Shown piece after piece: positions 1-7,496 of a DNA stretch of 64,000 nt. The position numbers were made by a program, and so were the translations under genes. The notes below the pieces were generated by a model. That model made no database searches. It saw only the letters and a program-made list of their open reading frames with translations, and had not been told where the DNA came from. Numbering within the stretch: the first letter of the stretch is position 1; the number at the start of each line of letters is the position of its first letter. The stretch is from Mycobacterium sp. MBM (GTDB lineage: Bacteria > Actinomycetota > Actinomycetes > Mycobacteriales > Mycobacteriaceae). Location of the stretch: assembly GCA_021648845.1 (NCBI GenBank), contig JAKJHY010000009.1:1-64000 (forward strand), given 5' to 3'.

Positions 1-84
1 CAGGCATCACCTGACGGCCACCCCTCCAAGAAACAGGACCGGCCACCGGCCGGAACCCATCCCTACAAACGATTAGGAACGGAT

Positions 85-507
85 ATGAAGACCCTCTACA
101 CCGCAGAGGCCCTCGCCACCGGCGAAGGTCGCGACGGACACGGACGCACATCGGACGGCAAAGTCGATGTGGCACTGAGCATCCCGAAGGAGATGGGCGG
201 CTCGGGCGCCGGCACCAACCCCGAACAGCTGTTCGCCGTCGGCTACGCCGCATGCTTCCATTCCGCACTGCGGCTGGTCGCGCGCCAACAGCAGGCCGAC
301 GTCTCCGATTCTGCGGTCGGCGCCCGGGTGCGACTCGGATCCGACGACACCGGCGCCTTCGGCTTGGCAGTCGAACTCGAGATCATCCTGCCGAACGTCG
401 ATCGCGACACCGCACAACAGCTCGCCGAGGCCGCCCACCAGGTCTGCCCGTACTCCAACGCCACCCGCGGCAATATCGAGGTCACCCTGACGGTCACCGA
501 TGAGTGA
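85..507 (+). CDS. ohr: Organic hydroperoxide resistance protein (Ohr/OsmC family)
   Basis: A 140-residue thiol peroxidase of the OsmC/Ohr family, which reduces organic hydroperoxides in the cytoplasm. Both family cysteines are visible: one in the YAACFHSAL segment (about residue 57) and one in VCPYSNATRGN (about residue 122). The length is normal for Ohr (about 140). The ATG follows AGGAACGGAT, a reasonable ribosome binding site. The usual partner regulator OhrR is not in the window. The gene lies in the same direction as lexA, about 100 bp upstream of it. The catalytic pair, with NPEQLFAVGYAACF, favours Ohr over the OsmC branch; the peroxide substrate is inferred from the family. Confidence 0.93.
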   Translation: MKTLYTAEALATGEGRDGHGRTSDGKVDVALSIPKEMGGSGAGTNPEQLFAVGYAACFHSALRLVARQQQADVSDSAVGARVRLGSDDTGAFGLAVELEIILPNVDRDTAQQLAEAAHQVCPYSNATRGNIEVTLTVTDE

Positions 508-558
508 GCTCCCCGCGCCGCCCCTGTTCGTCCTGGTGGCCCCCGGATCCGACACGCC

Positions 559-574
559 TCGAACACATGTTTGA
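559..574. promoter_or_regulatory. SOS box (LexA operator) in front of lexA
   Basis: TCGAACACATGTTTGA matches the mycobacterial/Bacillus-type SOS consensus TCGAAC-N4-GTTCGA at 11 of 12 positions. It ends 32 bp before the lexA ATG and overlaps GATAAT (573-578), a likely -10 element, so bound LexA would block its own promoter. Autoregulation of lexA is established for mycobacteria; the site itself is read directly from the sequence. Confidence 0.9.
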
Positions 575-606
575 TAATCTGCGCGCCGAGGACTACATTC
601 GGCGCC

Positions 607-1281
607 ATGAGCGAGAGCACCGAAACCCCTGAGGCACGCTCCAGTCTGACCGAGCGTCAGCGCACCATCCTGGAGGTCATCCGCACCTCCGTCACCAGCC
701 GAGGCTATCCACCGAGCATCCGCGAGATCGGTGACGCCGTCGGCCTGACCTCCACCTCGTCGGTGGCCCATCAACTCCGCACCCTGGAGCGCAAGGGCTA
801 CCTGCGCCGGGACCCGAACCGGCCACGCGCCGTGGATGTCCGCGGTGCCGACGATGTCGTGACCCCCATCGTGACGACCGAGGTGGCCGGTTCCGACGCG
901 CTGCCGGAGCCGACCTTCGTGCCGGTCCTCGGCCGGATCGCCGCGGGCGGGCCGATCCTGGCCGAGGAAGCGGTCGAGGAGGTTTTCCCGCTCCCCCGCG
1001 AATTGGTCGGCGAGGGTTCACTGTTCCTGCTCAAGGTGGTCGGCGAATCGATGGTCGACGCGGCCATCTGCGATGGCGACTGGGTGGTCATCCGCCAGCA
1101 GAACGTCGCCGAGAACGGTGACATCGTCGCCGCCATGATCGACGGCGAAGCCACCGTCAAGACCTTCAAGCGGACTCGCGGTCAGGTGTGGCTGATGCCG
1201 CACAACCCGGCATTCGAACCGATCGACGGTAACGACGCGGTGGTGCTCGGCAAGGTCGTCACCGTCATCCGAAAGATCTGA
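607..1281 (+). CDS. lexA: SOS repressor LexA
   Basis: LexA represses the SOS regulon and cleaves itself when RecA filaments form. The product is 224 residues. The N-terminal winged helix carries [16 protein letters not shown] and [13 protein letters not shown], and the C-terminal S24 peptidase domain carries the catalytic Ser in [11 protein letters not shown] and the Lys in [10 protein letters not shown]. The Ala-Gly autocleavage bond is in [13 protein letters not shown]. An in-frame TTG at 571 lies inside the SOS box, so the ATG at 607 ([10 protein letters not shown]) is chosen. The gene is convergent with the LGFP gene, with a strong hairpin just past its stop. Same place as Rv2720. Confidence 0.97.
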   Translation: MSESTETPEARSSLTERQRTILEVIRTSVTSRGYPPSIREIGDAVGLTSTSSVAHQLRTLERKGYLRRDPNRPRAVDVRGADDVVTPIVTTEVAGSDALPEPTFVPVLGRIAAGGPILAEEAVEEVFPLPRELVGEGSLFLLKVVGESMVDAAICDGDWVVIRQQNVAENGDIVAAMIDGEATVKTFKRTRGQVWLMPHNPAFEPIDGNDAVVLGKVVTVIRKI

Positions 1282-1287
1282 GGGCGC

Positions 1288-3273
1288 TCACTCGGCCCGC
1301 ACGAATCCGTTCGTGCGGGCGAACTCCTCGCTGGCGAACCAGATCTCGGCCTCGGTATCGCGGTACCCCGGGCTTCCGGGGGCCCAGTACAGCCCGGTCT
1401 TGGTATCCGCTTTGATCGGATAGCCCTCCGGCGCACGGTAACGGTCGCCGGAGGCCAATCGCATCGATGTCCAGCCGGCGTCCTCGGGCTCGTCCTCCTC
1501 GATCGCGGCATGACGACCGCTGGGGAAGTCGGGCTCGTAACCGGAGATCGCCGTGGCGGGCACATCTGCGGGCTCGGGCGGGGTTTCGATCCGGGTCGGC
1601 GCGGTATCCACCGCATCCGGGTCGTCGAACGCCGGCGAGCCCTCGGCAATGTGCGGCTCGTCGAGTTCGTCGCCGTCGTCCTCCTGTGCCTCCGAGGCGT
1701 ACTCGTCGAACTCGTCCACATCGGTGTGCGGGAGGTCCGCGGCGGAATCTGCCGGCGGCGTCGACGCCCATGGGCTCTGCGGGGTGTACACCGCCGGCTC
1801 CGGACGGCTGGGGTAGCCGGACTCGTACCGATCCTCGTATTCGCCGCCGTAGCCGCGATCGTAGGCGTCACCGTCGTCGAAGTGGTCACCGTCGTCGAAA
1901 TGGTCACCGTCGCGGGTGCGACGGTTGCGCAGAACCGCCACCCCGACCAGGGCGAGCACACCGATCAGCGGGATCACGCCGAGCAGCCACCACCACGAGA
2001 ACCAGCCGGCTCCGTCATCGGAATCGCCGCCGGCCTGCGGAGCCGGCGGGGCCTGCGGAGCGTCGGCGCCGGGCACCTCGAGCCCGGCGAGCTGCGATTG
2101 CAGCCCGGCGGGTTCGGTGCTGAACTTGTTGGCCGCCCGGTCCCACGAGATCGATCCCCCGTTGAACTGCTGGCTGACGATATCGCCGTTCTCGGTCTGA
2201 TCGGATTTGGGCGCACCGAGCTCACCGGTGGCGCCACCCAACTTCTTCCACGCGGCGTTCATCGCGCCGCGCACGATCACGGCGCCGAAATCGGGTGTCC
2301 AGAAGATCACCGGTTGGTCCGCGGCGGCGAACTCGACCACCCGGCTCTGCGGCGCGAGTCCACCGTCGGCCTCGCTGGTGATGGGGAACCCCAGATCGCC
2401 GGTGGGTCCGCCGACACTCTCGTATTTGGCCAGCACCTGTCCGGTGACCACGTTGGCGCCGGTGTCCGGGCTGTAGAAGATCTTGCCGCCGGCGTAGTTC
2501 TGCCCCACACCGTCGGCGCCGATCGCGTACTGGGCCCCCTCCTCGGCGCCCAGCGGCCCGAGTGCACCACCCGCGGCCCGGCGGGCCGCGGCGATGGCCG
2601 AGGTGGCGTCCGACGGGACCTCGATGGCCCCGAGCTGGCCGGCCAACTCGGGCGGCACCGTGGTGAAGGCCCGGGTCTTGCGGTTCCAGGAGATCTCGCC
2701 GCCGGTGAACTTCTGGGTGACGGTGTCACCGTTGGTGACCTCGTCGTCGCTGGGTACGCCGAGGACACCGGCCGATCCGCCGAGCGCATCCCAGGCCGAG
2801 TTGATCGCACCGCGTACCACCCGGGCCCCGGTGTCCGGTGTCCAGAAGATGACCGGGTTGTCCGGGGCGCTGAACGTGGAGTTGCGACTGTTGGCCGCCA
2901 GCCCGGGGCCCTCGTCGATGGTCGGGAAGCCCAGGTCGCTGTCGGCCGGACCGCCCAGGGATTCGTACTTCTCCAGGATGGCGCCGGTGACGATATGCGC
3001 ACCGGTCTCGGGCGTGAAGAAGATCTTGCCCGAGGCGAAGTTCTGGCCGAAGCCGTCGCCGGCCGGGTACACACCGCCGTCCTTGGGCCCGAGCGGACCG
3101 GTGTCGCCGCCGCCGGTCTCCCAGGCGGCCGTGATCGCCGCGTCGGCATCACTCTCCGGCGTCGCTACCGCCGACGGTGCCAGCAGCACCGTGGCGGCCA
3201 TCAGTCCGGCACTCACCAGCACTGCCGCCGCCCGCCCGGCAAAGTTGCCCAGCCGGGTTCGCTGCCTGGTCAT
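1288..3273 (-). CDS. LGFP-repeat cell envelope protein with C-terminal membrane anchor (Rv2721c-like)
   Basis: A 661-residue envelope protein. It has an N-terminal signal peptide (RTRLGNFAGRAAAVLVSAGL, cleaved near PSAVA), then two arrays of LGFP repeats (for example LGPLGAEEGAQYAIG and GDLGFPITSEADG, roughly residues 45-390). An Ala/Pro/Gly linker and one membrane helix (WWWLLGVIPLIGVLALVGVA) precede an acidic cytoplasmic tail of about 220 residues. LGFP repeats are linked to cell-wall anchoring in corynebacteria and mycobacteria. The ATG at 3273 follows GGGAGGACCGA; an earlier in-frame start at 3303 lacks a site. The tail holds a tandem HFDDGD repeat. The position next to lexA matches Rv2721c. 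Molecular function is unknown. Confidence 0.85.
   Translation of the reverse strand: MTRQRTRLGNFAGRAAAVLVSAGLMAATVLLAPSAVATPESDADAAITAAWETGGGDTGPLGPKDGGVYPAGDGFGQNFASGKIFFTPETGAHIVTGAILEKYESLGGPADSDLGFPTIDEGPGLAANSRNSTFSAPDNPVIFWTPDTGARVVRGAINSAWDALGGSAGVLGVPSDDEVTNGDTVTQKFTGGEISWNRKTRAFTTVPPELAGQLGAIEVPSDATSAIAAARRAAGGALGPLGAEEGAQYAIGADGVGQNYAGGKIFYSPDTGANVVTGQVLAKYESVGGPTGDLGFPITSEADGGLAPQSRVVEFAAADQPVIFWTPDFGAVIVRGAMNAAWKKLGGATGELGAPKSDQTENGDIVSQQFNGGSISWDRAANKFSTEPAGLQSQLAGLEVPGADAPQAPPAPQAGGDSDDGAGWFSWWWLLGVIPLIGVLALVGVAVLRNRRTRDGDHFDDGDHFDDGDAYDRGYGGEYEDRYESGYPSRPEPAVYTPQSPWASTPPADSAADLPHTDVDEFDEYASEAQEDDGDELDEPHIAEGSPAFDDPDAVDTAPTRIETPPEPADVPATAISGYEPDFPSGRHAAIEEDEPEDAGWTSMRLASGDRYRAPEGYPIKADTKTGLYWAPGSPGYRDTEAEIWFASEEFARTNGFVRAE
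1295..1320. terminator. GC-rich hairpin between lexA and the LGFP gene
   Basis: An 11-bp perfect stem (GCCCGCACGAA and its complement) closes a 4-nt loop. It starts 14 bp after the lexA stop and lies inside the last codons of the convergent LGFP gene. There is no U-tract, as is common for mycobacterial terminators. It could end lexA transcription; a fortuitous coding repeat is the alternative. Confidence 0.55.
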
Positions 3274-3389
3274 TCGGTCCTCCCGGAAGTCGTGCAAAAC
3301 CACACGAAAGTATCGCGTTCGTCAACTCTGCGTCAGTTGACCGCGAACTCGTGGGATATCGCCACCTGCAGGTTAGGCGTGTCGGGCGA

Positions 3390-4547
3390 TCAGACCCCCA
3401 GGCCGCGGCCGATGATCTCCTTCATGATCTCGGTGGTTCCGCCGTAGATGGTCTGGATTCTGGAGTCCAGGAATGCCCGCGCAACCGGGTATTCGCGCAT
3501 GTAGCCATAGCCACCGTGCAGTTGCAGACAGCGGTCGACCAGGCGCACCTGCGCCTCGGTGCTGTACCACTTGGCCATCGCCGCCTGTTCGACGGTGAGC
3601 TTGCGGTCCAGGTGCAGCCGGATGAATTCGTCGACCATGATGCGGATCGCGGTCGCCTCGGTGGCCAGCTCGGCCAGCACGAACCGGCTGTTCTGGAAGC
3701 TGCCGATCGGCTTGCCGAAGGCCTTGCGCTCCTTGGCGTACTGCAGCGTCTGCTCCAGGACGGACTCCATGGCCGCCGCGGCCATCACCGCGATGCTGAT
3801 GCGTTCCTGGGGCAGGTTCTGCATCAGGTACAGAAAGCCCATGCCCTCCTGGCCGAGCAGGTTCTCCACCGGGACCTTGACATCGGTGAAGGACAGTTCG
3901 GCGGTGTCCTGGGCCTCGAGGCCGATCTTGTCGAGGTGCCGTCCGCGTTCGAAGCCCTCCATCCCGCGCTCGACGACCAGCAGGGAGAACCCCTGCGCGC
4001 CCTTGTCGGGGTCGGTGCAGGCCACCACGATCACCAGGTCGGCGTGGATGCCGTTGGTGATGAAGGTCTTGGACCCGTTCAGGATGTAGTGGTCACCGTC
4101 GCGGACCGCGCGAGCCTTGATGCCCTGTAGGTCGCTGCCGGTGCCGGGTTCGGTCATGGCGATCGCCGTGATCAACTCACCGCTGCAGAATCCGGGCAAC
4201 CAACGGTGCTTCTGCTCCTCGGTGGCCAGTTCGATGAGATACGGCGCGATGACATCGTTCTGCAGGGTGAACCCCAGACCGCTGTGCCGACCGGCGCTGG
4301 TCTCTTCGGTGATGACGACGTTGTAGCGGAAATCCGGGTTGCCGCCGCCGCCGTACTCCTCGGGCACCGCCATGCCCAGGAAGCCCTGCTTTCCGGCCTC
4401 CCGCCAGACCTCCCGGTCGACGATCTTGGCCTTCTCCCATTCCTCCTGGAACGGCGCAGCATGCCGTTCCAGGAACGTGCGATAGGACTGGCGGAACAAC
4501 TCGTGCTCGGGCTCGAACAGGGTGCGGTCGAATTTGACGACGCCCAT
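3390..4547 (-). CDS. fadE20: Acyl-CoA dehydrogenase (FadE20-like)
   Basis: An FAD-dependent acyl-CoA dehydrogenase that introduces the alpha-beta double bond in fatty acyl-CoA. The product is 385 residues, the normal single-domain length. Family signatures are IAMTEPGTGSDLQGI (mid domain), LNGSKTFITNG, the RISIAVMAAAAM helix, and the C-terminal LHGGYGYMREYPVAR and IYGGTTEIMKEII. The start is the ATG at 4547 (MGVVKFDRTLF), behind CGGAGGTCACACC; the longer ORF to 4598 runs across the operator. It occupies the position of Rv2724c (fadE20), which is the basis for the symbol. The chain-length preference cannot be read. Confidence 0.88.
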   Translation of the reverse strand: MGVVKFDRTLFEPEHELFRQSYRTFLERHAAPFQEEWEKAKIVDREVWREAGKQGFLGMAVPEEYGGGGNPDFRYNVVITEETSAGRHSGLGFTLQNDVIAPYLIELATEEQKHRWLPGFCSGELITAIAMTEPGTGSDLQGIKARAVRDGDHYILNGSKTFITNGIHADLVIVVACTDPDKGAQGFSLLVVERGMEGFERGRHLDKIGLEAQDTAELSFTDVKVPVENLLGQEGMGFLYLMQNLPQERISIAVMAAAAMESVLEQTLQYAKERKAFGKPIGSFQNSRFVLAELATEATAIRIMVDEFIRLHLDRKLTVEQAAMAKWYSTEAQVRLVDRCLQLHGGYGYMREYPVARAFLDSRIQTIYGGTTEIMKEIIGRGLGV

Positions 4548-4593
4548 GGTGTGACCTCCGGTACTGGTTGACTGGGTGTGGCGCCCAACATAT

Positions 4594-4611
4594 ACCAACC
4601 AGGTGGTTGGT
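4594..4611. promoter_or_regulatory. Perfect inverted repeat, likely TetR-type operator
   Basis: ACCAACCA-GG-TGGTTGGT, an 8+2+8 perfect palindrome, lies between divergent fadE20 and the molybdoenzyme gene. It sits 46 bp before fadE20 and 33 bp before the other start. Its size and symmetry fit a TetR/FadR-type operator. Which regulator binds is unknown; the TetR gene at 6918-7496 is the nearest candidate. Confidence 0.65.
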
Positions 4612-4632
4612 CGAGCGGTGCGCGTCGCACCC

Positions 4633-4638
4633 TAGGAT
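4633..4638 (+). promoter_or_regulatory. Candidate -10 element for a leaderless mRNA
   Basis: TAGGAT lies 6 nt before the GTG at 4645 and there is no Shine-Dalgarno sequence. This is the TANNNT spacing expected when transcription starts at the start codon. Confidence 0.4.
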
Positions 4639-4644
4639 TGGTGC

Positions 4645-6921
4645 GTGTCGAGAGCCAGCCTGGCCCACTGGGGTGCCTTCACCGCCACGGTCAGCGCCGG
4701 CGACATCACGGCGGTCAGGCCGCACGCCGGTGACGAGGATCCCTCGCCCCTGCTGCACAACCTGGTGGGCTCGATCCGGCACCGCTCCCGCGTCACCGGC
4801 CCCGCGGTCCGGCGCGGCTGGCTGCGCGACGGCCCCGGCCCCACCGACCGCCGCGGCGACGACGAGTTCGTCGCGGTGTCCTGGGACGAGCTGACCGAGT
4901 TGCTCTCCGGCGAGCTGCGCCGGGTGATCGACACCCACGGCAACGAAGCCATCTACGGCGGGTCCTACGGCTGGGCCAGCGCGGGGCGATTCCACCACGC
5001 CCAGAGCCAGGTGCACCGGTTTCTCAAACTGATCGGCGGCTACACCTCGTCACGGCACTCCTACAGCCTCGGGGCGACCGGGGTGATCATGCCGCGGGTG
5101 GTGGGCACCCACGACGACCTGTTCAAGCGGTCCACCCAGTGGGAGGTGATCGTCGAGCACACCGACCTGCTGGTCGCCTTCGGCGGTATCGCGCTGAAGA
5201 ACACCGGCATCAATCACGGTGGCACCACCGCACATCCGGCACGCGCGGCACTGCAGAAGTTGCGGGCGCGCGGCGGGCGCATCGTGTCGTTCTCCCCGCT
5301 GCGCGACGATGTCGACGGCGATCACGAATGGCATGCGCCGCGGCCGGGCACCGATGTCGCGATCATGCTCGCGCTGGCCCATGTGCTGGCCACCGAGGGC
5401 CTGGCCGATCGACAGTTCCTGGACACCTACTGCACCGGGTACGAGCGATTCGAGCGGTATCTGCTCGGGACCGACGACGGCGTGCCGAAAGACCCGGCCT
5501 GGGCCGCGAAGATCAGCGGTCTGGCGGGAGAGGACATCGCCGCAGTGGCGCGCCGGATGGCCGCGGGCCGCACGCTGGTGACCATCAGTTGGTCGCTACA
5601 GCGCATCCGGCACGGCGAGCAGGCACCTTGGATGGGCCTGACGCTGGCCGCCATGCTCGGCCAGATCGGCCTGCCCGGAGGAGGTTTCGGCCACGGGTAC
5701 GGATCGATGAACGAACCGGGGCTGGCGCCGCTGCGGCTGCGGTTGCCGGTGCTGCCGCAGGGCCACAATCCGGTGTCGACCTTCATCCCGGTGGCCGCCG
5801 TCAGCGATATGCTGCTGCACCCCGGCCGGGAGTACGACTACAACGGCCGACGCCTGAGATTCCCGGAAATCCGGCTGGTGTACTGGGCCGGCGGCAATCC
5901 GTTCCACCACCATCAGAACATTCCGCGGCTGCGCCGCGCGCTGGCGCGGCCGGACACCGTCGTCGTCCACGACCCGTACTGGACGGCGATGGCCAAGCAC
6001 GCCGATATCGTGGTGCCCTCCACCACCGCCTACGAGCGCGACGACTTCTCCGGTTCGCGCAATGACCCGATGCTGACGGCGATGCCCGCGTTGACCGAGC
6101 CGTACGCACAGTCGCGCGACGACTACACGACCTTCGCCGCACTCGCGGAGCGTCTCGGGGTGGCCGAGGCGTTCACCGAGGGCCGCACCGCCCGGCAGTG
6201 GCTGGCCCACCTGTACCAGCAGTGGTCAGACGGTCTGGACTTCGCGGCGCCGTCCTTCGAGCAGTTCTGGGCCGATGGGCAGCTTCGCCTGCCCACCGAG
6301 CCCGGCCTGACCCTGCTGGCCGATTTCCGCGCCGACCCGCACACCCACCGGTTGAACACCCCGAGCGGGCGGATCGAGATCTTCTCCACCGAGATCGACA
6401 GCTTCGGTTACCAGGACTGCCTGGGCCATCCCGCCTGGTTCGAACCCACCGAATGGCTGGGCGGTGCGCGCGCCGAGACCTATCCGCTGCACCTGATCGC
6501 CAACCAGCCTGCCAGCCGGCTGCACGGTCAGCTCGACGGCGGCGCCACCAGCCGGCAGTCGAAAGTACAAGGCCGCGAACCGATCAGGATCCATCCCGAG
6601 GATGCTGCCGCCCGCGGGTTGACCGACGGCGATGTGGTGCGGGTGTTCAACGATCGTGGCGCCTGCCTGGCCGGCGCGGTGATCGACGACCGGCTGCGCC
6701 GCCAGGTGGTCCAGCTGTCCACCGGCGCATGGTTCGATCCGCTGGATCCCGCCGACCCGGATTCGCTGTGCGTGCACGGCAACCCGAATGTGCTGACCGA
6801 CGATGTCGGCACGTCGGCACTGGCGCGCGGATGTACCGGCGCTCATGTGCTGGTGCAGCTGGAGAAGTTCACGCAACACCTGCCCCCGGTGCGCGCGCAT
6901 GAACCTCCGGTGATCAGCTAG
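4645..6921 (+). CDS. Molybdopterin oxidoreductase of the BisC/TorA/DMSO reductase type
   Basis: A 758-residue bis-MGD molybdoenzyme of the DMSO reductase family. The start SLAHWGAFTATV and YGGSYGWASAGRFHHAQSQ are typical of the biotin sulfoxide/TMAO reductase branch, in which a Ser in the GWxS segment ligates molybdenum. There is no N-terminal 4Fe-4S cysteine motif and no Tat or Sec signal, so a cytoplasmic BisC-like S- or N-oxide reductase is likely. The C-terminal MGD-binding domain (about residues 610-750) contains LIANQPASRLHGQ. No membrane or heme partner or dedicated chaperone gene is adjacent. The physiological substrate (biotin or methionine sulfoxide, N-oxide) is undetermined. Confidence 0.85.
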   Translation: MSRASLAHWGAFTATVSAGDITAVRPHAGDEDPSPLLHNLVGSIRHRSRVTGPAVRRGWLRDGPGPTDRRGDDEFVAVSWDELTELLSGELRRVIDTHGNEAIYGGSYGWASAGRFHHAQSQVHRFLKLIGGYTSSRHSYSLGATGVIMPRVVGTHDDLFKRSTQWEVIVEHTDLLVAFGGIALKNTGINHGGTTAHPARAALQKLRARGGRIVSFSPLRDDVDGDHEWHAPRPGTDVAIMLALAHVLATEGLADRQFLDTYCTGYERFERYLLGTDDGVPKDPAWAAKISGLAGEDIAAVARRMAAGRTLVTISWSLQRIRHGEQAPWMGLTLAAMLGQIGLPGGGFGHGYGSMNEPGLAPLRLRLPVLPQGHNPVSTFIPVAAVSDMLLHPGREYDYNGRRLRFPEIRLVYWAGGNPFHHHQNIPRLRRALARPDTVVVHDPYWTAMAKHADIVVPSTTAYERDDFSGSRNDPMLTAMPALTEPYAQSRDDYTTFAALAERLGVAEAFTEGRTARQWLAHLYQQWSDGLDFAAPSFEQFWADGQLRLPTEPGLTLLADFRADPHTHRLNTPSGRIEIFSTEIDSFGYQDCLGHPAWFEPTEWLGGARAETYPLHLIANQPASRLHGQLDGGATSRQSKVQGREPIRIHPEDAAARGLTDGDVVRVFNDRGACLAGAVIDDRLRRQVVQLSTGAWFDPLDPADPDSLCVHGNPNVLTDDVGTSALARGCTGAHVLVQLEKFTQHLPPVRAHEPPVIS

Positions 6922-7496
6922 CCGCGCTGGTCGGCGGGCAGCCGCGGCGCCACCAGGTCGACAAATGCGTCCACCACCCGGTAGGCATCGGCGATCGGGC
7001 GGCCGTGCAGCAGCGCGCCGGAGAGCATGGTGTTGATGATCCCCCACGCCATGATCGCGGTATCCGCCGATTCCTGGGGGCCCAGCGACGCGAAGTCCGC
7101 GGCCAGGGTCTGCTGGGCGACCGCGGCGAATTCCGCCATCAGGGCCGCCGCATTGGCGTCGGTGGTGTGCTGCAGCAGCATGCAGACCTTGAAGAATCCG
7201 GGGCGCCGCTCGAAGGTGGCGACGATACCGCGCACCTTGTCTCGCACCCGGCGTTCGGCGGGCCCGGTGTCCGCGGTCGCCGGAGCGAAAACCGGTTGGG
7301 CCCAATCCATCAGGACGGCCGCATACACGTGTTCCTTGGAGCTGAAGTACCGATACAGCGTGCCCAACGCCACGTCCGCCGCATCGGCGACATCACGCAT
7401 CTGGATCCGGTCGTAATCCTGGGCCTTGAGCAGCGTCTGCGCGGCGGCCACGATCTGTGAGCGGCGGGCCTGCTTGTAGCCCGGGATGGCGGTCAC
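6918..7496 (-). CDS. TetR family transcriptional regulator
   Basis: A 192-residue TetR repressor. The N-terminal helix-turn-helix is clear (RRSQIVAAAQTLL, then DVADAADVALGTLYRYFSSK, residues about 10-55), followed by an all-helical ligand-binding domain. It starts at a GTG that overlaps the stop of the upstream acyl-CoA dehydrogenase by 4 nt (GTGA), so it is translationally coupled. It is the last gene of a lipid-metabolism operon, which suggests it senses an acyl-CoA intermediate of that pathway. Its stop interlocks with the convergent molybdoenzyme stop in a shared CTAG. Candidate operators in the region are 4594-4611 and 11389-11403. Confidence 0.9.
   Translation of the reverse strand: MTAIPGYKQARRSQIVAAAQTLLKAQDYDRIQMRDVADAADVALGTLYRYFSSKEHVYAAVLMDWAQPVFAPATADTGPAERRVRDKVRGIVATFERRPGFFKVCMLLQHTTDANAAALMAEFAAVAQQTLAADFASLGPQESADTAIMAWGIINTMLSGALLHGRPIADAYRVVDAFVDLVAPRLPADQRG

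Noticed and set aside
1..84. End of an upstream gene before ohr
   Set aside because: Too short to identify; no frame can be assigned and only a ribosome site for ohr is visible.
1510..3447. Long + strand open frame (645 codons) opposite the LGFP gene
   Set aside because: It is the mirror of a high-GC coding region. The minus-strand product has a signal peptide, LGFP repeats and a ribosome site, while the plus frame has low-complexity Arg/Gly/Val text and no motifs.
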